Below, piece by piece: positions 12,601-22,569 of a DNA stretch of 64,000 nt (position 1 is the stretch's first letter; the number at the start of each line of letters is the position of its first letter). Source of the stretch: Plazaster borealis (taxonomy: Eukaryota; Echinodermata; Asteroidea; Forcipulatida; Labidiasteridae); NCBI GenBank assembly GCA_021014325.1, contig CM037470.1, positions 3,127,647 to 3,191,646 of the forward strand, given 5' to 3'. The notes under the pieces were generated by a model. That model was not told the DNA's origin. It saw nothing but the letters and a program-made list of their open reading frames with translations, and did not search any database. The position numbers and the translations under genes were made by a program.

Positions 12601-14991
12601 GAGAGAATAAAAAGGATACTTACCTCCATTGTCCCCAGATGGGTGAACAATGTCCATGGACAAGGTGGCTGACTGCACAGCATGCAGCCACCAAAGTGTG
12701 TGTTAGCTTTGTACACCAGAATTTTCAACTGAGACAGTGAAAAATTCCAACAGAAAATCACTATTTTCACAACTCAGATGACTCCAGGAAACACAGAAAA
12801 AAGTCCTGTAGATTCCAGGTGTACAGTGTAGTAACAAATCCAGTTGTATAAGAATAAGAACACAAAATGAGCAATATACTAAGAAATTAGCAAACAAATA
12901 CAGAGCTGATTTGAGTGGCTGCTGTCAGGCGCTCAGTCAAATCAAATCAAAACCCTAAGGATGTTAAATCTGCCCCATGCGCCATGGCGCGATGTTTATT
13001 TAGAACAAACATTTTAAACGATTCGCAATTTTTCGAGCATTTCTCACACTGTGCGTAACCGTCAAGTATATTTATCAATGTCCAATGTTCAAAATAAACA
13101 ACGCACCACGGCACATGGGGCAACATAGCGCATACCGTGAAAGGCTCCGTTTTTTTAAGTGTTATCATTGTCTATTGACTGTTGTGTAGTGTACTCTATT
13201 GTCTAAGGTAGGCCTAATGTTACATTTTTAATTTTAAATATTAGGGGAAAAAAGGTTGAACAATTTGTGAAATGTGCACTTTTAGTTCTACGTTAGCCTT
13301 TGGTTCTTGTAACCCTGTTGTCTACAATCTTTATTCTTCTCTCAGGATTCTCGGTGAACTTCTTCATTCCATACCATTTTTGCGTTTTGTTTTTGGGTCA
13401 TACAAAAGCATTTAAATTGGCATGACAAGCACAAGCATGACAATAGGCAGTTTCGGTAAAATTTAATGCAGGTGATTATTTCTCCGACAAATTGAGGTCT
13501 GATAAGGTGTAATCTAAGAAGTAAAAATCCATTTTAAATTTTAAAAATCGGATGTTTGGTTGCAGAGATATATCGTTTTTAATGAGCAAGGGTCGTGCAA
13601 AAAACGTACCTGAGTTCAAGTTCAATTCTTATGTTTTTCCTTATTTCAGCTACGGTCAAGTTTAATACACAGGCTATGGCGGTAGAGGGCGCACACACGC
13701 CCTCTTGTGGTAGATCGTGGCGGAAACACGAAGATGTACTAAGTACATTCGTGCCGTAGTTAGGACAACTTTGCAAGAAATGGTTGAACAAAACCTCTTG
13801 GAGGTAAAAGAATACTTGATAATATGACACAAAATTTTCACAAAGTAAACTTAAAAGTATCAGCATTAACACTTACAATGTCGCATTCCATGTTGATGAT
13901 TATCTCTGGATGAAATCTTAATTCAAATAACGATAACGCCGACGAAAAAAAGTTCTCACGTTAAAAGCAATGCGACTAGATGTACGATGTGCGGAAAATT
14001 TTCAGCTACATGTACACGATGATCATAATGAAGTAATTTTTAACTCACTTTGTGTAAACAAGCATTCCCTCATCACAAAAAACCCTCTTCGGGCTTCTTC
14101 GGGTGATTTCCGAAGATTTCCGAAATCTGTCGTCCACAGGGTTCATAGGTGACGTCATGTACTTGACGCTGCACGCGGCTGTTATCTGTCATCGCTCTTT
14201 ATTTTTTACAATATCTCCAAAACCATACATCCGATTTCCGTATTTTGTTTTATTGAAAGTAAGAAGAGAGAATGTTTCTGCCTGCTGTAAAGTGTCATAG
14301 TTGTGAATTGTACAAAACGTGAGTTACGATTTAATATATATATTTTTTTTTTTTCTAGGGCTGTGTGTGTGTGTGTTGGTACACGCGAAATCAACTTGAT
14401 GGAACTGCCTAATATGACAAGTGTGTGACATGTGTAAGAAAACTACATCCACAGCAGGTTGAAATTAGATAAACCACTCTTTCCACTGGCAGTTTGTTGT
14501 TGCACCATGTTTTATTCCTTACATTTTACAATTTTCAAAACGTGACTGCTAGTCTGTTGATCGACTGATATTGTTCCCTTTCACAAAAATAACATTTTAC
14601 ACCTTCCCGTTTCGTTTCCCCACACCCCAGCCAGTCTCCAGACAAATTTCATCATTTATTGTCATTGCACCATATTTTTATTAGGCCTAGGCCTACCAAG
14701 GCACAAAATCTACACTTCATAATGTCTTTCATTAGTACTATTGATGAAGATTTCGGCATAACATTTATCAACAGGGAAAGAACATAACATGTTCAATCAT
14801 GTTCCGTTTTCAAATTGTGCAAATGCACACGATTTACAATGCAAAAACGTACCTGTTTCTACGGTCGTAGCGTTGTCCGTTTCCGACACTTCACCATTCA
14901 AGTACTTTTCAGCGGCATTCGTTATCAATTCTGTTCTTCGGTTAACCTCATTTTCGTCAATTGGGTGGCCTCGGAGATCTTCTGTATCCAT
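551..14991 (-). CDS. USF3: USF3-like bHLH-leucine zipper transcription factor, 5' part (4 exons, runs off left edge)
   Basis: Four exons join in phase: 14853-14991, 3633-3708, 2458-2575 and 551-647. The start is the ATG at 14991. The first exon ends one base into a codon, which the second exon completes (GTG, Val); the second ends in TC, completed by the A opening exon 3. The predicted protein so far has about 143 residues. Residues 1-46 are acidic. The basic region (RKKRDSHNEIERRRK) is followed by helix 1 ending GDIIP, a short loop, then helix 2 beginning SKNQILEQACLYIDELRE and a K/L-rich start of a zipper. The HNEIERRR core is typical of E-box-binding bHLH proteins of the USF group. The SKNQILEQA helix 2 start and the INIGIIKLGDIIP segment resemble USF3 (KIAA2018) more than USF1/2, from memory of the families. 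It should act in the nucleus as a dimeric DNA-binding factor. The 11-kb first intron is full of transposons. The C-terminal part lies beyond base 1. The family is well supported; the USF3 label is tentative. Confidence 0.72.
868..962 (+). mobile_element. tRNA-like SINE (second family)
   Basis: The box A shape is acagctcagttggtaagagt and the box B shape ggtttaaatcttgctctggt, then caattttgtctttattccac. The same layout recurs at 31166-31262, and a worn inverted copy is likely at 35219-35300. Confidence 0.5.
1287..1565. repeat. Minisatellite, 114-bp unit, about 2.5 copies
   Basis: The anchor gcccatcag occurs at 1287, 1401 and 1515, exactly 114 bp apart. As 114 is a multiple of three, all frames look open; these are not genes. 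Confidence 0.9.
1991..2334. mobile_element. Family A MITE
   Basis: It starts aaggtattgtacacctttga and ends tgtacagggcctttaa. The interior matches 5391-5737 closely. Confidence 0.7.
2458..2575 (-). CDS. USF3: USF3-like exon 3: basic region and helix 1
   Basis: This 118-base exon has acceptor cttctaattcag and donor gtaagatt. It encodes the basic region and first helix: QDRKKRDSHNEIERRRK, then CKINIGIIKLGDIIPICQ. The His-Asn-Glu..Arg-Arg pattern is the E-box-contacting core of bHLH proteins. Confidence 0.8.
2814..2953. mobile_element. Palindromic MITE
   Basis: It begins acttcgcaaatactccgtgc and ends taccgagtatttgcgaa. The inner arms ggtgcatgctggt and accagcatgcacc are exact complements. Confidence 0.7.
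3025..3170. mobile_element. Family C MITE
   Basis: The shared blocks are ttggtgtcccttcaaaattt, ccaatgaaagtgccctttgc and tctcaaagatgaaattccat. Other copies are listed separately. Confidence 0.6.
3292..3480. repeat. Dispersed repeat shared with 48142-48310
   Basis: Shared blocks are gcattggccgccatcgctga, cagccaatgataggtcttca and gtgagggcgctgtttgggct. The family is unknown to me. Confidence 0.6.
3633..3708 (-). CDS. USF3: USF3-like exon 2
   Basis: This 76-base exon has acceptor atttacag and donor gtaagt. Only one frame is open: MAQQLLTTTPLEMGLQ followed by MHNINTDV. It needs one carried base at its 5' side and leaves TC at its 3' side, matching exons 1 and 3. The sequence is Gln/Thr-rich and has no named domain. 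Confidence 0.62.
3985..4132. mobile_element. Family C MITE
   Basis: It carries cacggcctctgtagctcctg, gatgaaattccaggcctggt and the conserved ttggtgccccttcaaag core. Confidence 0.6.
5013..5115 (+). mobile_element. SINE head fragment (tRNA-Ser-like)
   Basis: The run cctgtcgtggccgagaggat through cagagtgtgggtttaagtct matches the heads of the 20.7- and 38.9-kb copies, then diverges. It is too degenerate for a functional tRNA. Confidence 0.65.
5391..5737. mobile_element. Family A MITE with TTAA edges
   Basis: It starts ttaaaggtattgtacacttt and ends attgcacagggcctttaa. It is 347 bp and lies downstream of the SINE head fragment. Confidence 0.75.
6057..6125. repeat. ACATGT/TGTACA-rich simple sequence
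   Basis: Overlapping palindromic hexamers (tgtacatgtacatgtagtgc and similar) give short frames on both strands that are not genes. Confidence 0.75.
6335..6487. mobile_element. Family C MITE
   Basis: It begins aaggcctggaattacacaag and ends gttgaaattccatgcctg, the family C inverted repeat. A partial copy follows at 6572-6700. Confidence 0.65.
6719..6954. mobile_element. Family H MITE
   Basis: It begins gcccaatgtcatggccctgc and ends agagccatgaaattgggcc. The arms also share the 'aattc.gc' motifs. Confidence 0.7.
7172..7227 (+). repeat. Repeat with conserved gggtcgaaac motif, possibly Penelope-related
   Basis: The 56-bp block (cgagaaagactctgctaggg, then tcgaaacgtcaggccatta) recurs at 46259-46312 with few changes. 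Similar motifs sit after the coding part of some Penelope-like elements, from memory; no reverse transcriptase is attached here. Confidence 0.35.
7312..7480. mobile_element. Family E MITE
   Basis: It begins agaactgccaacatttgcat and ends gagagttggcagctctg, with repeated 'atcaggga' motifs inside. Confidence 0.65.
8306..8480. mobile_element. Full-length palindromic MITE
   Basis: The left arm aataagccgattcgctattg through cttgtttatc is the reverse complement of the right arm, ending tagcaaatcggcttatt, with a small agacagcatgtattgtct loop. Confidence 0.8.
8589..8954 (+). other. Unexplained open frame, possible exon of an unknown gene
   Basis: The frame is open from just after a stop at 8586-8588 to a TAA at 8952-8954, 121 codons, with no ATG in its first half. 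A possible acceptor (aattccaaatacag) would start the exon at 8601, giving 117 codons beginning TWNPLFPNHSEDQRLRL and later HPTNGRRLEGYDKPYR and HYGELFLHLVPD. Composition looks protein-like and I know of no matching family. It lies in the first intron of the bHLH gene on the opposite strand, right after a palindromic MITE. It could be an exon, a retrocopy remnant or chance. Confidence 0.3.
9038..9092. repeat. Short perfect hairpin beside the LINE 3' end
   Basis: The sequence ttttatggtaaatatacacc pairs with ggtgcatatttaccatgaaa around atgaatcat. It lies 15 bp beyond the LINE (AAT)n tail. Confidence 0.6.
9402..11075 (-). pseudogene. LINE reverse transcriptase, frame-broken
   Basis: The pieces lie in different frames at 11075-10671, about 10700-10094 and 10082-9402. 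The middle piece holds the RT fingers and palm (FDTVDHN, PQGSVLGP). The left piece holds thumb and C-terminal sequence (LKQLHWLPISQRIIFKLMLI, ending ELLQVYTQ). The frame changes just after YADD. Confidence 0.85.
11238..12770 (-). pseudogene. LINE ORF with apurinic-like endonuclease domain
   Basis: This is an unbroken 510-codon frame. About the first 230 residues are low-complexity and Pro/Ser-rich with no domain I can name. They are followed by the endonuclease from about residue 230 (SLCVLNTQSICNK) to the SDHYAVMCNL motif. In an intact element this frame would continue into reverse transcriptase; here it ends near 11.24 kb after a frameshift. Confidence 0.85.
14853..14991 (-). CDS. USF3: USF3-like exon 1 (start codon, acidic N-terminus)
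   Basis: ATG at 14991, 46 full codons plus one base, then the donor gtacgt. The peptide opens MDTEDLRGHPIDENEVNRR and is rich in acidic residues and Asn/Thr, with no domain I recognise. The start was chosen because it is the first ATG of the open frame and the phase-1 end fits exon 2 exactly. The start lies within gccattATGG. Confidence 0.65.
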
Positions 14992-15260
14992 AATGGCGGA
15001 ATGGAGTTAAATTTTACACTCCCATACACGTTATTTTGTTCCAAATTTTAATTGTTTATGTCAAAGAAAATTAATAGCGATTGACTTGTCGCCATTTTGA
15101 CTTGCTCTTAATGTCTGTTACCAGCCTCCTCACCACATTGCTTTTGTACGCAGTATTTGGTTTGGGACCAGTCTCAAGTTCAACAGCCTCGTTTCGAAAA
15201 TTGCAACATTATAAATGTTTATTTCAATAGAGGGCGCTATAACTTTTGGGAGATCTTGTG
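14992..15260 (-). promoter_or_regulatory. Likely promoter/5' UTR region of the USF3-like gene
   Basis: This is the sequence upstream of the ATG at 14991. A YY1-type site (ataatggcgg on the plus strand) overlaps the start codon. A second gccattttgac lies at about 15091. No TATA box was seen. This is inference from position and motifs only. Confidence 0.25.
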
Positions 15261-15922
15261 CGCCTATATTCACAATGCTCTATGCGGTATGACTAGTCGA
15301 ATGCTGTGGCCTCATCGAATACAATGAAAATAGTGTATCTTGCGGCTTGCAAAAATTAATGTTATGTAGTGTGCCAACTGGGGCATACCCCCCCCCCACA
15401 CACACAAACAAATCCAGGTACTATGTAGTGCCCTGAAAGAAAAGGAAGCTGAACAAAATGAGCACAATACAGCACCCCACCACTACTGAAAAGCAATGCC
15501 CCCAACCCTGTGCCCCCCACCCCTAGTTATCCTTCACACCCAGTTGGTTATTGCTCCATGGTTCGGCAAAACAGACCACTTCCAAAGCCAAATGCTCGCT
15601 TCAAATACAATCCAAGTATATGATGCCACTGTGTTCTTTCAACCCTCACCTCAACTCCTTCTACATCATCTTTGCCAAAATAAAAGAATCAGAAAGATTG
15701 AGGGCTCCAGTCCCCCCCCCCCAAAAAAAAAAAAAAATTACTTATCACAAGGTCAGCGAGGCAATCCAATATTATCAAAGTCCGAACAATTTGGTGTGGA
15801 GTGACAGGTGTGGGGGATATTTTGAGGATTGGTCGACCGGCCATAGTTTGAATGTGTGAGGTTTAAATGCAACTAAATATTAAACATTATTGCTCTTGTT
15901 TGCTGACTGACCAATGTAAACA

Positions 15923-16466
15923 GGGCCCAATTTCATAGAGCTGATGCTTAAAGGAACGTTACAGAACTGGTAATTAACATTTTCTTTAAGATCACAGATT
16001 TACATAAAACTTACACGGTCTAATGATGATGATAGTAGAAAACATCCCTAGAAATATTTCTGTCTGAAATGCCATATTTGATGAGAAACAAATAAAACTG
16101 ATTTCCGATTGGAGTTTATCGCTCATGAGCGTTTTATTCATGCATTGTATAACACATGCAAATGTGTAATCGGTTTTTCACTATTTTCTCGTGACCCAGA
16201 TGGCCGATCGATCTCAAACTTCTACAGGTTTGTCAGTTTATGTATATGGTGGATTATATAAAGTGCTTAACTATTTTGTTAGCAAAAACCAATTCTGTAA
16301 TGTTCCTTTAAGCAAAGCAGACGATTTTGCTTATCAACTTTGTGCTTATCAAAATTAGCTGGATACCAGTCAAAAGACGGTGCGGTGCATATGACATGGT
16401 ACTTTAGCAGGTAACCTTATTCTGGTAGGCATAATTTTGTTGTGCTTAGCTACTTTTCGTGCTTAA
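15923..16466. mobile_element. Family B MITE (host of the nested A2 element)
   Basis: The outer parts 15923-15947 and 16312-16466 together give the family B inverted-repeat element (cagggcccaatttcatagag ... gtgcttaagcagg). Confidence 0.65.
15948..16311. mobile_element. TTAA-flanked MITE (family A2), inserted in another MITE
   Basis: It begins ttaaaggaacgttacagaac and ends tctgtaatgttcctttaa, an inverted repeat flanked by TTAA, the target of piggyBac-type transposases. There is no coding capacity. It is almost identical to the inverted copy at 31561-31920. Confidence 0.8.
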
Positions 16467-16946
16467 GCAGGGGACCTGGCCATTGGACCAATATTCCATA
16501 TTAAACTTTACCACAAAATCCACATTTTCTGTAATACAGCTAGTACCAGTCAACATTGATGTAATTACCCTGAAAGGGCAAAACCAGTGTCAACAAAGCA
16601 CTGTTAATAAAAAAAGAAACGGACACCGACTACATGAGTCAACACGATATTTCAATAATTCAGAATTTTAGTAACTCCTCCAAAACTCAGTTTAAATTCC
16701 TGTCTTGTTTTGACAAATATAATGCAATAAAATGATATAACATAGAACATAAATAGATATAACGCCCTTCTCAAAACCACTAGCTTGGGCTCCGACTTGG
16801 GCCGTCGTTTATTTTGAAAACGTGTGCTGGGCTTCATATAGGCAGATGCAGACTAAGCCTAAGTCGAAGCCAAAGCCAAGGCTGTAGTTTTCAAAAAGGG
16901 CTTTTGTCGGTCGAATCTGATAAAACTATAATATTTATTTCATTTT

Positions 16947-17332
16947 TAAAGGGTCTGTACACGTTTGGTAATTGGAACCCACTGTTTGTTTCAATCATAT
17001 ATAGTTGTAGATATATACCATAAAACTAACCCGTGAAAATTTCATTTCTAAAGGTGGTAGTGTTTTTGAGATATTGCCGGAAATCTGGAACGGTTATGTC
17101 CACGCAGGAAGAATAATCTGCATTGGAATACACACTCTGAGAAGCATAACGCTTCTCAGATTCAAATTTTTAGGGAACAAAAAGTGATATCTTTTTCCAT
17201 AACCGCAGTACTTTGAAGTAAAGAGTTTCTCCAAATTTACTATACTATCCAAAGCTGCTGTACTTCTAACCGAGTAGGTTTTTATTGCCATTAATTTTCA
17301 GAGTCATTACCAAACGTATACAAACCCTTTAA
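16947..17332. mobile_element. TTAA-flanked MITE (family A)
   Basis: The left end ttaaagggtctgtacacgtt and the right end acgtatacaaaccctttaa form a near-perfect inverted repeat of about 27 bp, with TTAA at both edges. It is 386 bp long and has no coding capacity. Confidence 0.8.
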
Positions 17333-18613
17333 GAATTTATTAATAATTTAAAAAATGAGTCTGTACCAATCATTAATTTTTAATGATTAAGAAAATAGAA
17401 TTAGCTGTAGCGAACTGCTTACCAACCAAAAGGACCTATGGTATAGAGAGAAACCTGTAGCGCAAATGACACAATGATCTGAAGCCCTTTTTTTAAAGTT
17501 TGGGCTCAGATTAGCTGCAAGACACGCCCTTAGCGTTGATTGATAAAAGTATTGCTTCAGTGCAATAAGGTTCTATTCTCAAAAACTTCATATCTCAGCC
17601 AAACTTGTTTTTTGTGTATATCCCGGCTGTTACAGAGATACAATGTGTTGACAATTTCAAACTTGCGCCTAATGTGAGTGCTATTTTAGAAGATTTGCAC
17701 TGACACGATGAAAGGTTAATCACATGATTGAAAATGATCGGAAAAACAAACTTCACAATATTCATTCTCATATGCTATACTTTTGATAAACCAGTACTAA
17801 TTGTCCTGAAGAATACATCTGTTGGTAATAATAGCCTGTCCAAAGCGGTTGCACTAATTCCCGGAAAACATTTTGTGCTGCATGACTGCAGTTCGCTGGC
17901 AGCGGTAGTAGAGCATTTGTCCCGACTGTACTGCAAGGCCACAGATCACTGGCATTCCCAGTGTACTGCACGAGTTAACCTAACAAGGTTGAAGAACTAT
18001 GCTTCCACCCTGCAGTACTTCATATCGTCAGCTCACTGCTATAAGGTCATTAACTGCAATTAATTTCATACTTGTAATGATCAAGAGGTCATTAAATGAA
18101 AAAATGCGTATGAATTTGAAGAAGATTTTTTTTTCAAAATCAACAAATAAATGTTTTACTCAGATAATAAATATTTCTTTTTGCCAAAGAAATACGTTGA
18201 CGACAACTCTTGATCAATAAACTCAACAAGTATGCAAAAGGTCACTCTCTTTTTAAACTTGTAAGGCGACATGGTCTACAAACTTGAGTAAATCTTGGTG
18301 CAATTTCATTGACCTAAGAATTCAAGATATTTCACAGAATACCCATGATGCAAAAAAAATACGTATTAAATGAATTGTACTGGTGGTGATAAATTTGTTT
18401 GAAGAATCCCAAATCGCTCATGAATAATTACAGTAGCTTTTCGCTTCAATTCCAAACATTATGAAAGAAATATTCCCAACTTTACGGCTAATGTTTAAAC
18501 ATGCTGATGGAGCTGTATATGACAAAATCTTACTTGATTAGAAAGAGGGTTTTTTGTATAAGATTGCAAGGTGTTTTGGGTTTTTTTTTTTCTTTTCTTA
18601 TGGAGGCGCTCTT

Positions 18614-21600
18614 TTAGGCTTTGAGGAGGGCGTTGACGACGGCTTTGACGTTGAGCTTGCGGAGGTCACGGTAAGTCTGTCCGGTGCCGACAAACACGAT
18701 GGGCTGGCCTGTGGTGTAGGTCATAGAGATAGCTGCCCCAACCTGAAAAAAAAGAAGACAACAAATGATTAAGCTCATAATTAATAGATTGGTTCTGTGG
18801 AAAGTTTCAGCTAAATATGGTGCCTACTTGTTTAAAAAACAGCAAAAACCAAAATGTAACAACATTTTCATAAAGAACGTCAAACCCATCCACGTTTAGC
18901 GAAGGTGACAGTATATAATTTTAGATATATAAAATAAAACTAACCTGTGAACATTTCATTTCAAAAGGTGGTTGCGTTTTTGAGATATCGACGAAAATCG
19001 GAGCGGTTATGTCCACGCAGGATGAATAATCTGTAATTGGAACACACAATCTGAGAAACGTTTCATGCAGAAACGTTCCTCAGACTGAAATGTTTTTGAA
19101 TCCCTCTCTCTCTAATAACACATTCATTTGAAGGGAATCGTTTCTCAAAATGTTATGCATTATGAACAGCTGCAGTGCTTCTCACCAAGTAAGTTTTTAT
19201 GGGCGTTAATTTTGGCGTATTTACCAAAGGTATACCCTCCCTTTAAGTCAAGAGCGCACTGCTCACATTACCTTGTCGTCGATTGTATCAAATTTAGTCA
19301 GGACTATTCCATCGATGAGTCGGGGCTGCTCCATGTCCGAGTGGTCGGCCAGGGCGCGATTAAACTTCGTCAGCTGGTCCACTGCCTCGTTCCCAACGAG
19401 AGCTTCACCCACGAACAGGACAAGATCGGGCTGGTTTATCTTGATGAGCTGTTGGAAGTGTAAAACCGATATCCTCATTGATACGAAAATACTTTCAACA
19501 GTCACTTTGTTGTACTTAGGGGTCTTTGTCAATATTAATTCAGGACAGGTAGTCGGATAACGATTCTCCCATGTCAAATTTTTGTTGGATTTCCGATGGA
19601 CTGTATTTCTATGTAGAGTACAGACCATATAATTTGAAAAGTTTTTGGATTTTTACAAAACTGCACTTGAAGGGTATCAAACACAGTGGCATTTTACACC
19701 ATTTTAACATGCGGTTAGAGACTTACACATTTTTCCACCACCTTTATAAGGACTCTAATTATTCCGTTAACAGTAGGCGTTAGGTTTTTTTGTTCCTTTT
19801 TTTTTTCTTTATACTGCCCGCTTCCTTTGGCCGTTGAGGCAATTTGGAAACGGAACTTAACATTGTTTTACCTTAAACCGATAACCGGCCAACTGGTTAA
19901 CCAGTTAAATGGTTTACCAGTTAAACGGTTAACCAGTTAAACGTCTCAACCCCAGTTAAGTCTCACCTTTGACAAGGCTCTCATCAGGGGCTCGTTGTCT
20001 TGCATACGGCCTGCCGTATCAATCAAGACAATGTCAAAGTGGTAATCACGAGCTGCAAGAAGAAAGAATACAGACGAAATCCTCAATCAATTTCAACCTT
20101 TCATAGCATAAGGCCGAGTAAAAAAACAACATGTTTAGCGTTCAGGTTCCTGAAAAAAAGGAAGTGGGAGGGGCTTTTTTTTTTCCCAAGATTTTTGTTC
20201 AAATTTGTTTTCAATTTGAGCCCTGCTGCGCCCAACAACATACCATATTTAATGGCCTCCATGGCAATACCGGCTGCGTCTTTCCCGTACCCCTTCTCAT
20301 ACAGCTGGACCGGAGAGCGCCCATCGTGTTTTTCGGCGGGATGGAGAGCGTTGAGATGACTGGTGTGGGTGCGGAGCTGCTCCACGGCCCCTGCACGGAA
20401 CGTGTCGCAGGCGGCGATCAACACGCTGAAACCGTTCTCCACCAACCAAAAACAGATCTGGCATTCGACAGTAAATACAAATTGTCAATTTAAGAAGGGT
20501 TTGAAACTTTGCATGGTGGAGTTACAAACAAGTGTGGTTTGCGGAGACACCATTAATAAATCTCTTATGAGTTGTGGTGGTTCTGAGAAGAACCAGTGGT
20601 TTCACAACCACTGGAGTTGTAAAGTTCTTCTCAGAACCACTACAGCTCATACAAGATTTATTTCATGGTGTCTCCGCAAACCACACTTGAATGTCAATTA
20701 ATAATAATAATAATAATAATGCAGTTCTTATATAGCGCTTTATACTCCCGAAGGGTGTCTCAAAGCACTCAGTATTTTCCTACAAGGTAAGTGGAGTTAC
20801 ATGTTGAAGTATGAGACCTATTCCTTTGCATAGCACCATGTAATGGTTTACAAGGTGCTGTGGCGCAATATGCAGCCAATCAAACCAGGAACACCGGGGC
20901 GAACCCCTTCTCTTTACGATAAGTGCACTGGGTTCTTTTACGTGCATTACACAACACACGGGAACACGGCTTAACGTCCCATCCGAAGGACGAAGCATGT
21001 GGTTAAGTGTCTTGCTTAAGGACACATGTGTCACGACTGGGATTCGAACCCACACTCTGCTGATCAGAAACACCAGAGCTTGAGTTCGGTGTTCTTATCC
21101 ACTCGGCCACGACACGCCACAATTTAGCCTTGTCTTCAGATTCTGACGTTCAAGGAGAGGGTGAGAGTGGTAAGCAGTTTGGGAATGCAGGCCTGGAATT
21201 ACACGGAGGCCATATCTGTTACCTTCGTGTTGGTCTTGGTGCCCCTTCAAAACTTCCCCAGACTTCAAGATTTTCCAATGGAAGTGCACAATGCAAAGTG
21301 TAAAGTAGTCTTGCCCTCAAGACACGTGGCTACCGTCTGCCATGCTTGCCAATTCGAGAGTCAAGTTGATGGTAAAAATCAAGGTAGGTAATAAATCGAT
21401 GCATGATCAAAAATGTGCACTACGCTGTATAAGATGCAAGGACATTGATAAGCACCAGGGATCGATTTCACAAAGAGTTAAGATTGATCTTAACTGCAAA
21501 TCACTCTTAATCGCTCAGCAAAGTGTGATGTCAAAATACAAATCACTATGGTGACATTGTCAACTCATCTTGAGATGAATCTTAGCAACCTCGTCCCCAA

Positions 21601-22569
21601 GGTGTGTCGAGCAGTACGAGGTTGACCGCTCTCTCACCCTGGTATTGGATCATTTGCATATCCAAAAATGTTGGATACGTATGCAAATTAGAATAGTCTG
21701 GCTGTGAACATGGTGAATACTGAATGAGTACAACTTAACATGTTTACGTTAGACTTTTGTACACCAGTCGTTGTCCAATCAGGGTCCAAGTAAGGAGTTT
21801 CCCTCGCAGGGTTTACTATTGTAAACATGGTTGGAAATAAAGTAAACCATGGGGACGAGGTTGGAATCTTAGTGCTTTGTGGAATCAAGCCCTGATATTA
21901 TTACTATTACTCTCTAAACCTGCTGAAAGAAGTCTTTTTTACCTTGGCCAGGTTTGTGGACTTCCCTACGCCGTTCACGCCACAGAACACCATGGAGTAA
22001 GGCCGGCCACGAGAACGCGTTTCCATGGCATCTCGCAAGATGTCGATCCGACGACGGGGAGACAAGATCTGGACCAGAGATTCTTGGATGCCTTCCCGTA
22101 CCACTGACGTCACACCTGATTGGTCGATTGCAAAACAGTGTTAACCAATGAATGCAGACTTCCCCAATGTCAATGAGTTGTTTGCGCAACAATAAACAAA
22201 TTAAAAAGCACTTAACCATTCAAACCTATTGACTATTGTTGCTTCATCCTTCGGTTGGGACATAAAGCCGTAGGTCATGTGTGTTGTGTAAAAGAACCCA
22301 GTTACACTTATCGCTAAGAGAAGGGGGTTTGCTCCGTGGTGTTTCTGGCAGGGTCTGCCACTAATATGCGTCACCTCACTTTGTACCCCTTTCAAGGTGT
22401 TGTATTATGGTTGCTTCGTCTTGTAAAATCATTCTTAACAAAATCAATCCTCAAATAAATTACAAATTGGAACACTACTTACGGTTCAATGTGCCCAAGA
22501 CTTTGCCTTCAAGTTTCGTAGACACAGACTCGCACAGTTTCTCTGCGATGTCACAAGCCACATTCTTGG
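18614..22569 (-). CDS. SRPRA: SRPRA exons 9-14: NG GTPase domain
   Basis: Exon 9 holds the end of the N-domain helices ([16 protein letters not shown]). Exon 10 ends right after the P-loop ([15 protein letters not shown]). Exon 11 carries [15 protein letters not shown], the switch/insertion-box region. Exon 12 has [15 protein letters not shown]. Exon 13 has [15 protein letters not shown] and [12 protein letters not shown]. Exon 14 carries [20 protein letters not shown] and the stop at 18614-18616. All GTP-binding motifs are intact. Confidence 0.95.

Larger units (their letters stand above)
9107..12900 (-). mobile_element. CR1/L2-type LINE, near full length but decayed
   Basis: Read on the minus strand, a 510-codon frame (12770-11238) carries an APE-type endonuclease: LNTQSICNKYDDFADFV, VSETWLRPDD, GGGVAILYRS, ITGDFNIHVDD, SDHYAVMC. 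Downstream, in broken frames, is a reverse transcriptase: NYRPVANLKYLGKVIERVV, FQSAYKPFHGTEAALVRVSN, LLDLSAAFDTVDHNILLSRL, SVPQGSVLGP and a YADD box. The C-terminal region ends with GIWNSLPLNLRS. The 3' end (left side) is an (AAT)n run at 9107-9124, as expected for CR1/L2 elements. Frame breaks occur near 11.1-11.3 kb and just after YADD near 10.05 kb, so the copy is dead as it stands. The 5' boundary near 12.9 kb is a guess. It lies in the first intron of the bHLH gene, same orientation. Confidence 0.9.
14992..18613. other. Intergenic region between the bHLH gene and SRPRA
   Basis: It holds the nested MITE pair at 15923-16466 and the family A element at 16947-17332. The rest includes C- and A-runs near 15.4 and 15.7 kb and AT-rich sequence from 17.4 to 18.6 kb that may contain the SRPRA 3' UTR. 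No coding exon was recognised. Confidence 0.6.

Noticed and set aside
13877..13905. A 29-base possible microexon of the bHLH gene
   Set aside because: Its splice sites are acceptable, but including it would put the next exon out of frame at an immediate stop, whereas exon 1 joins exon 2 directly in phase.
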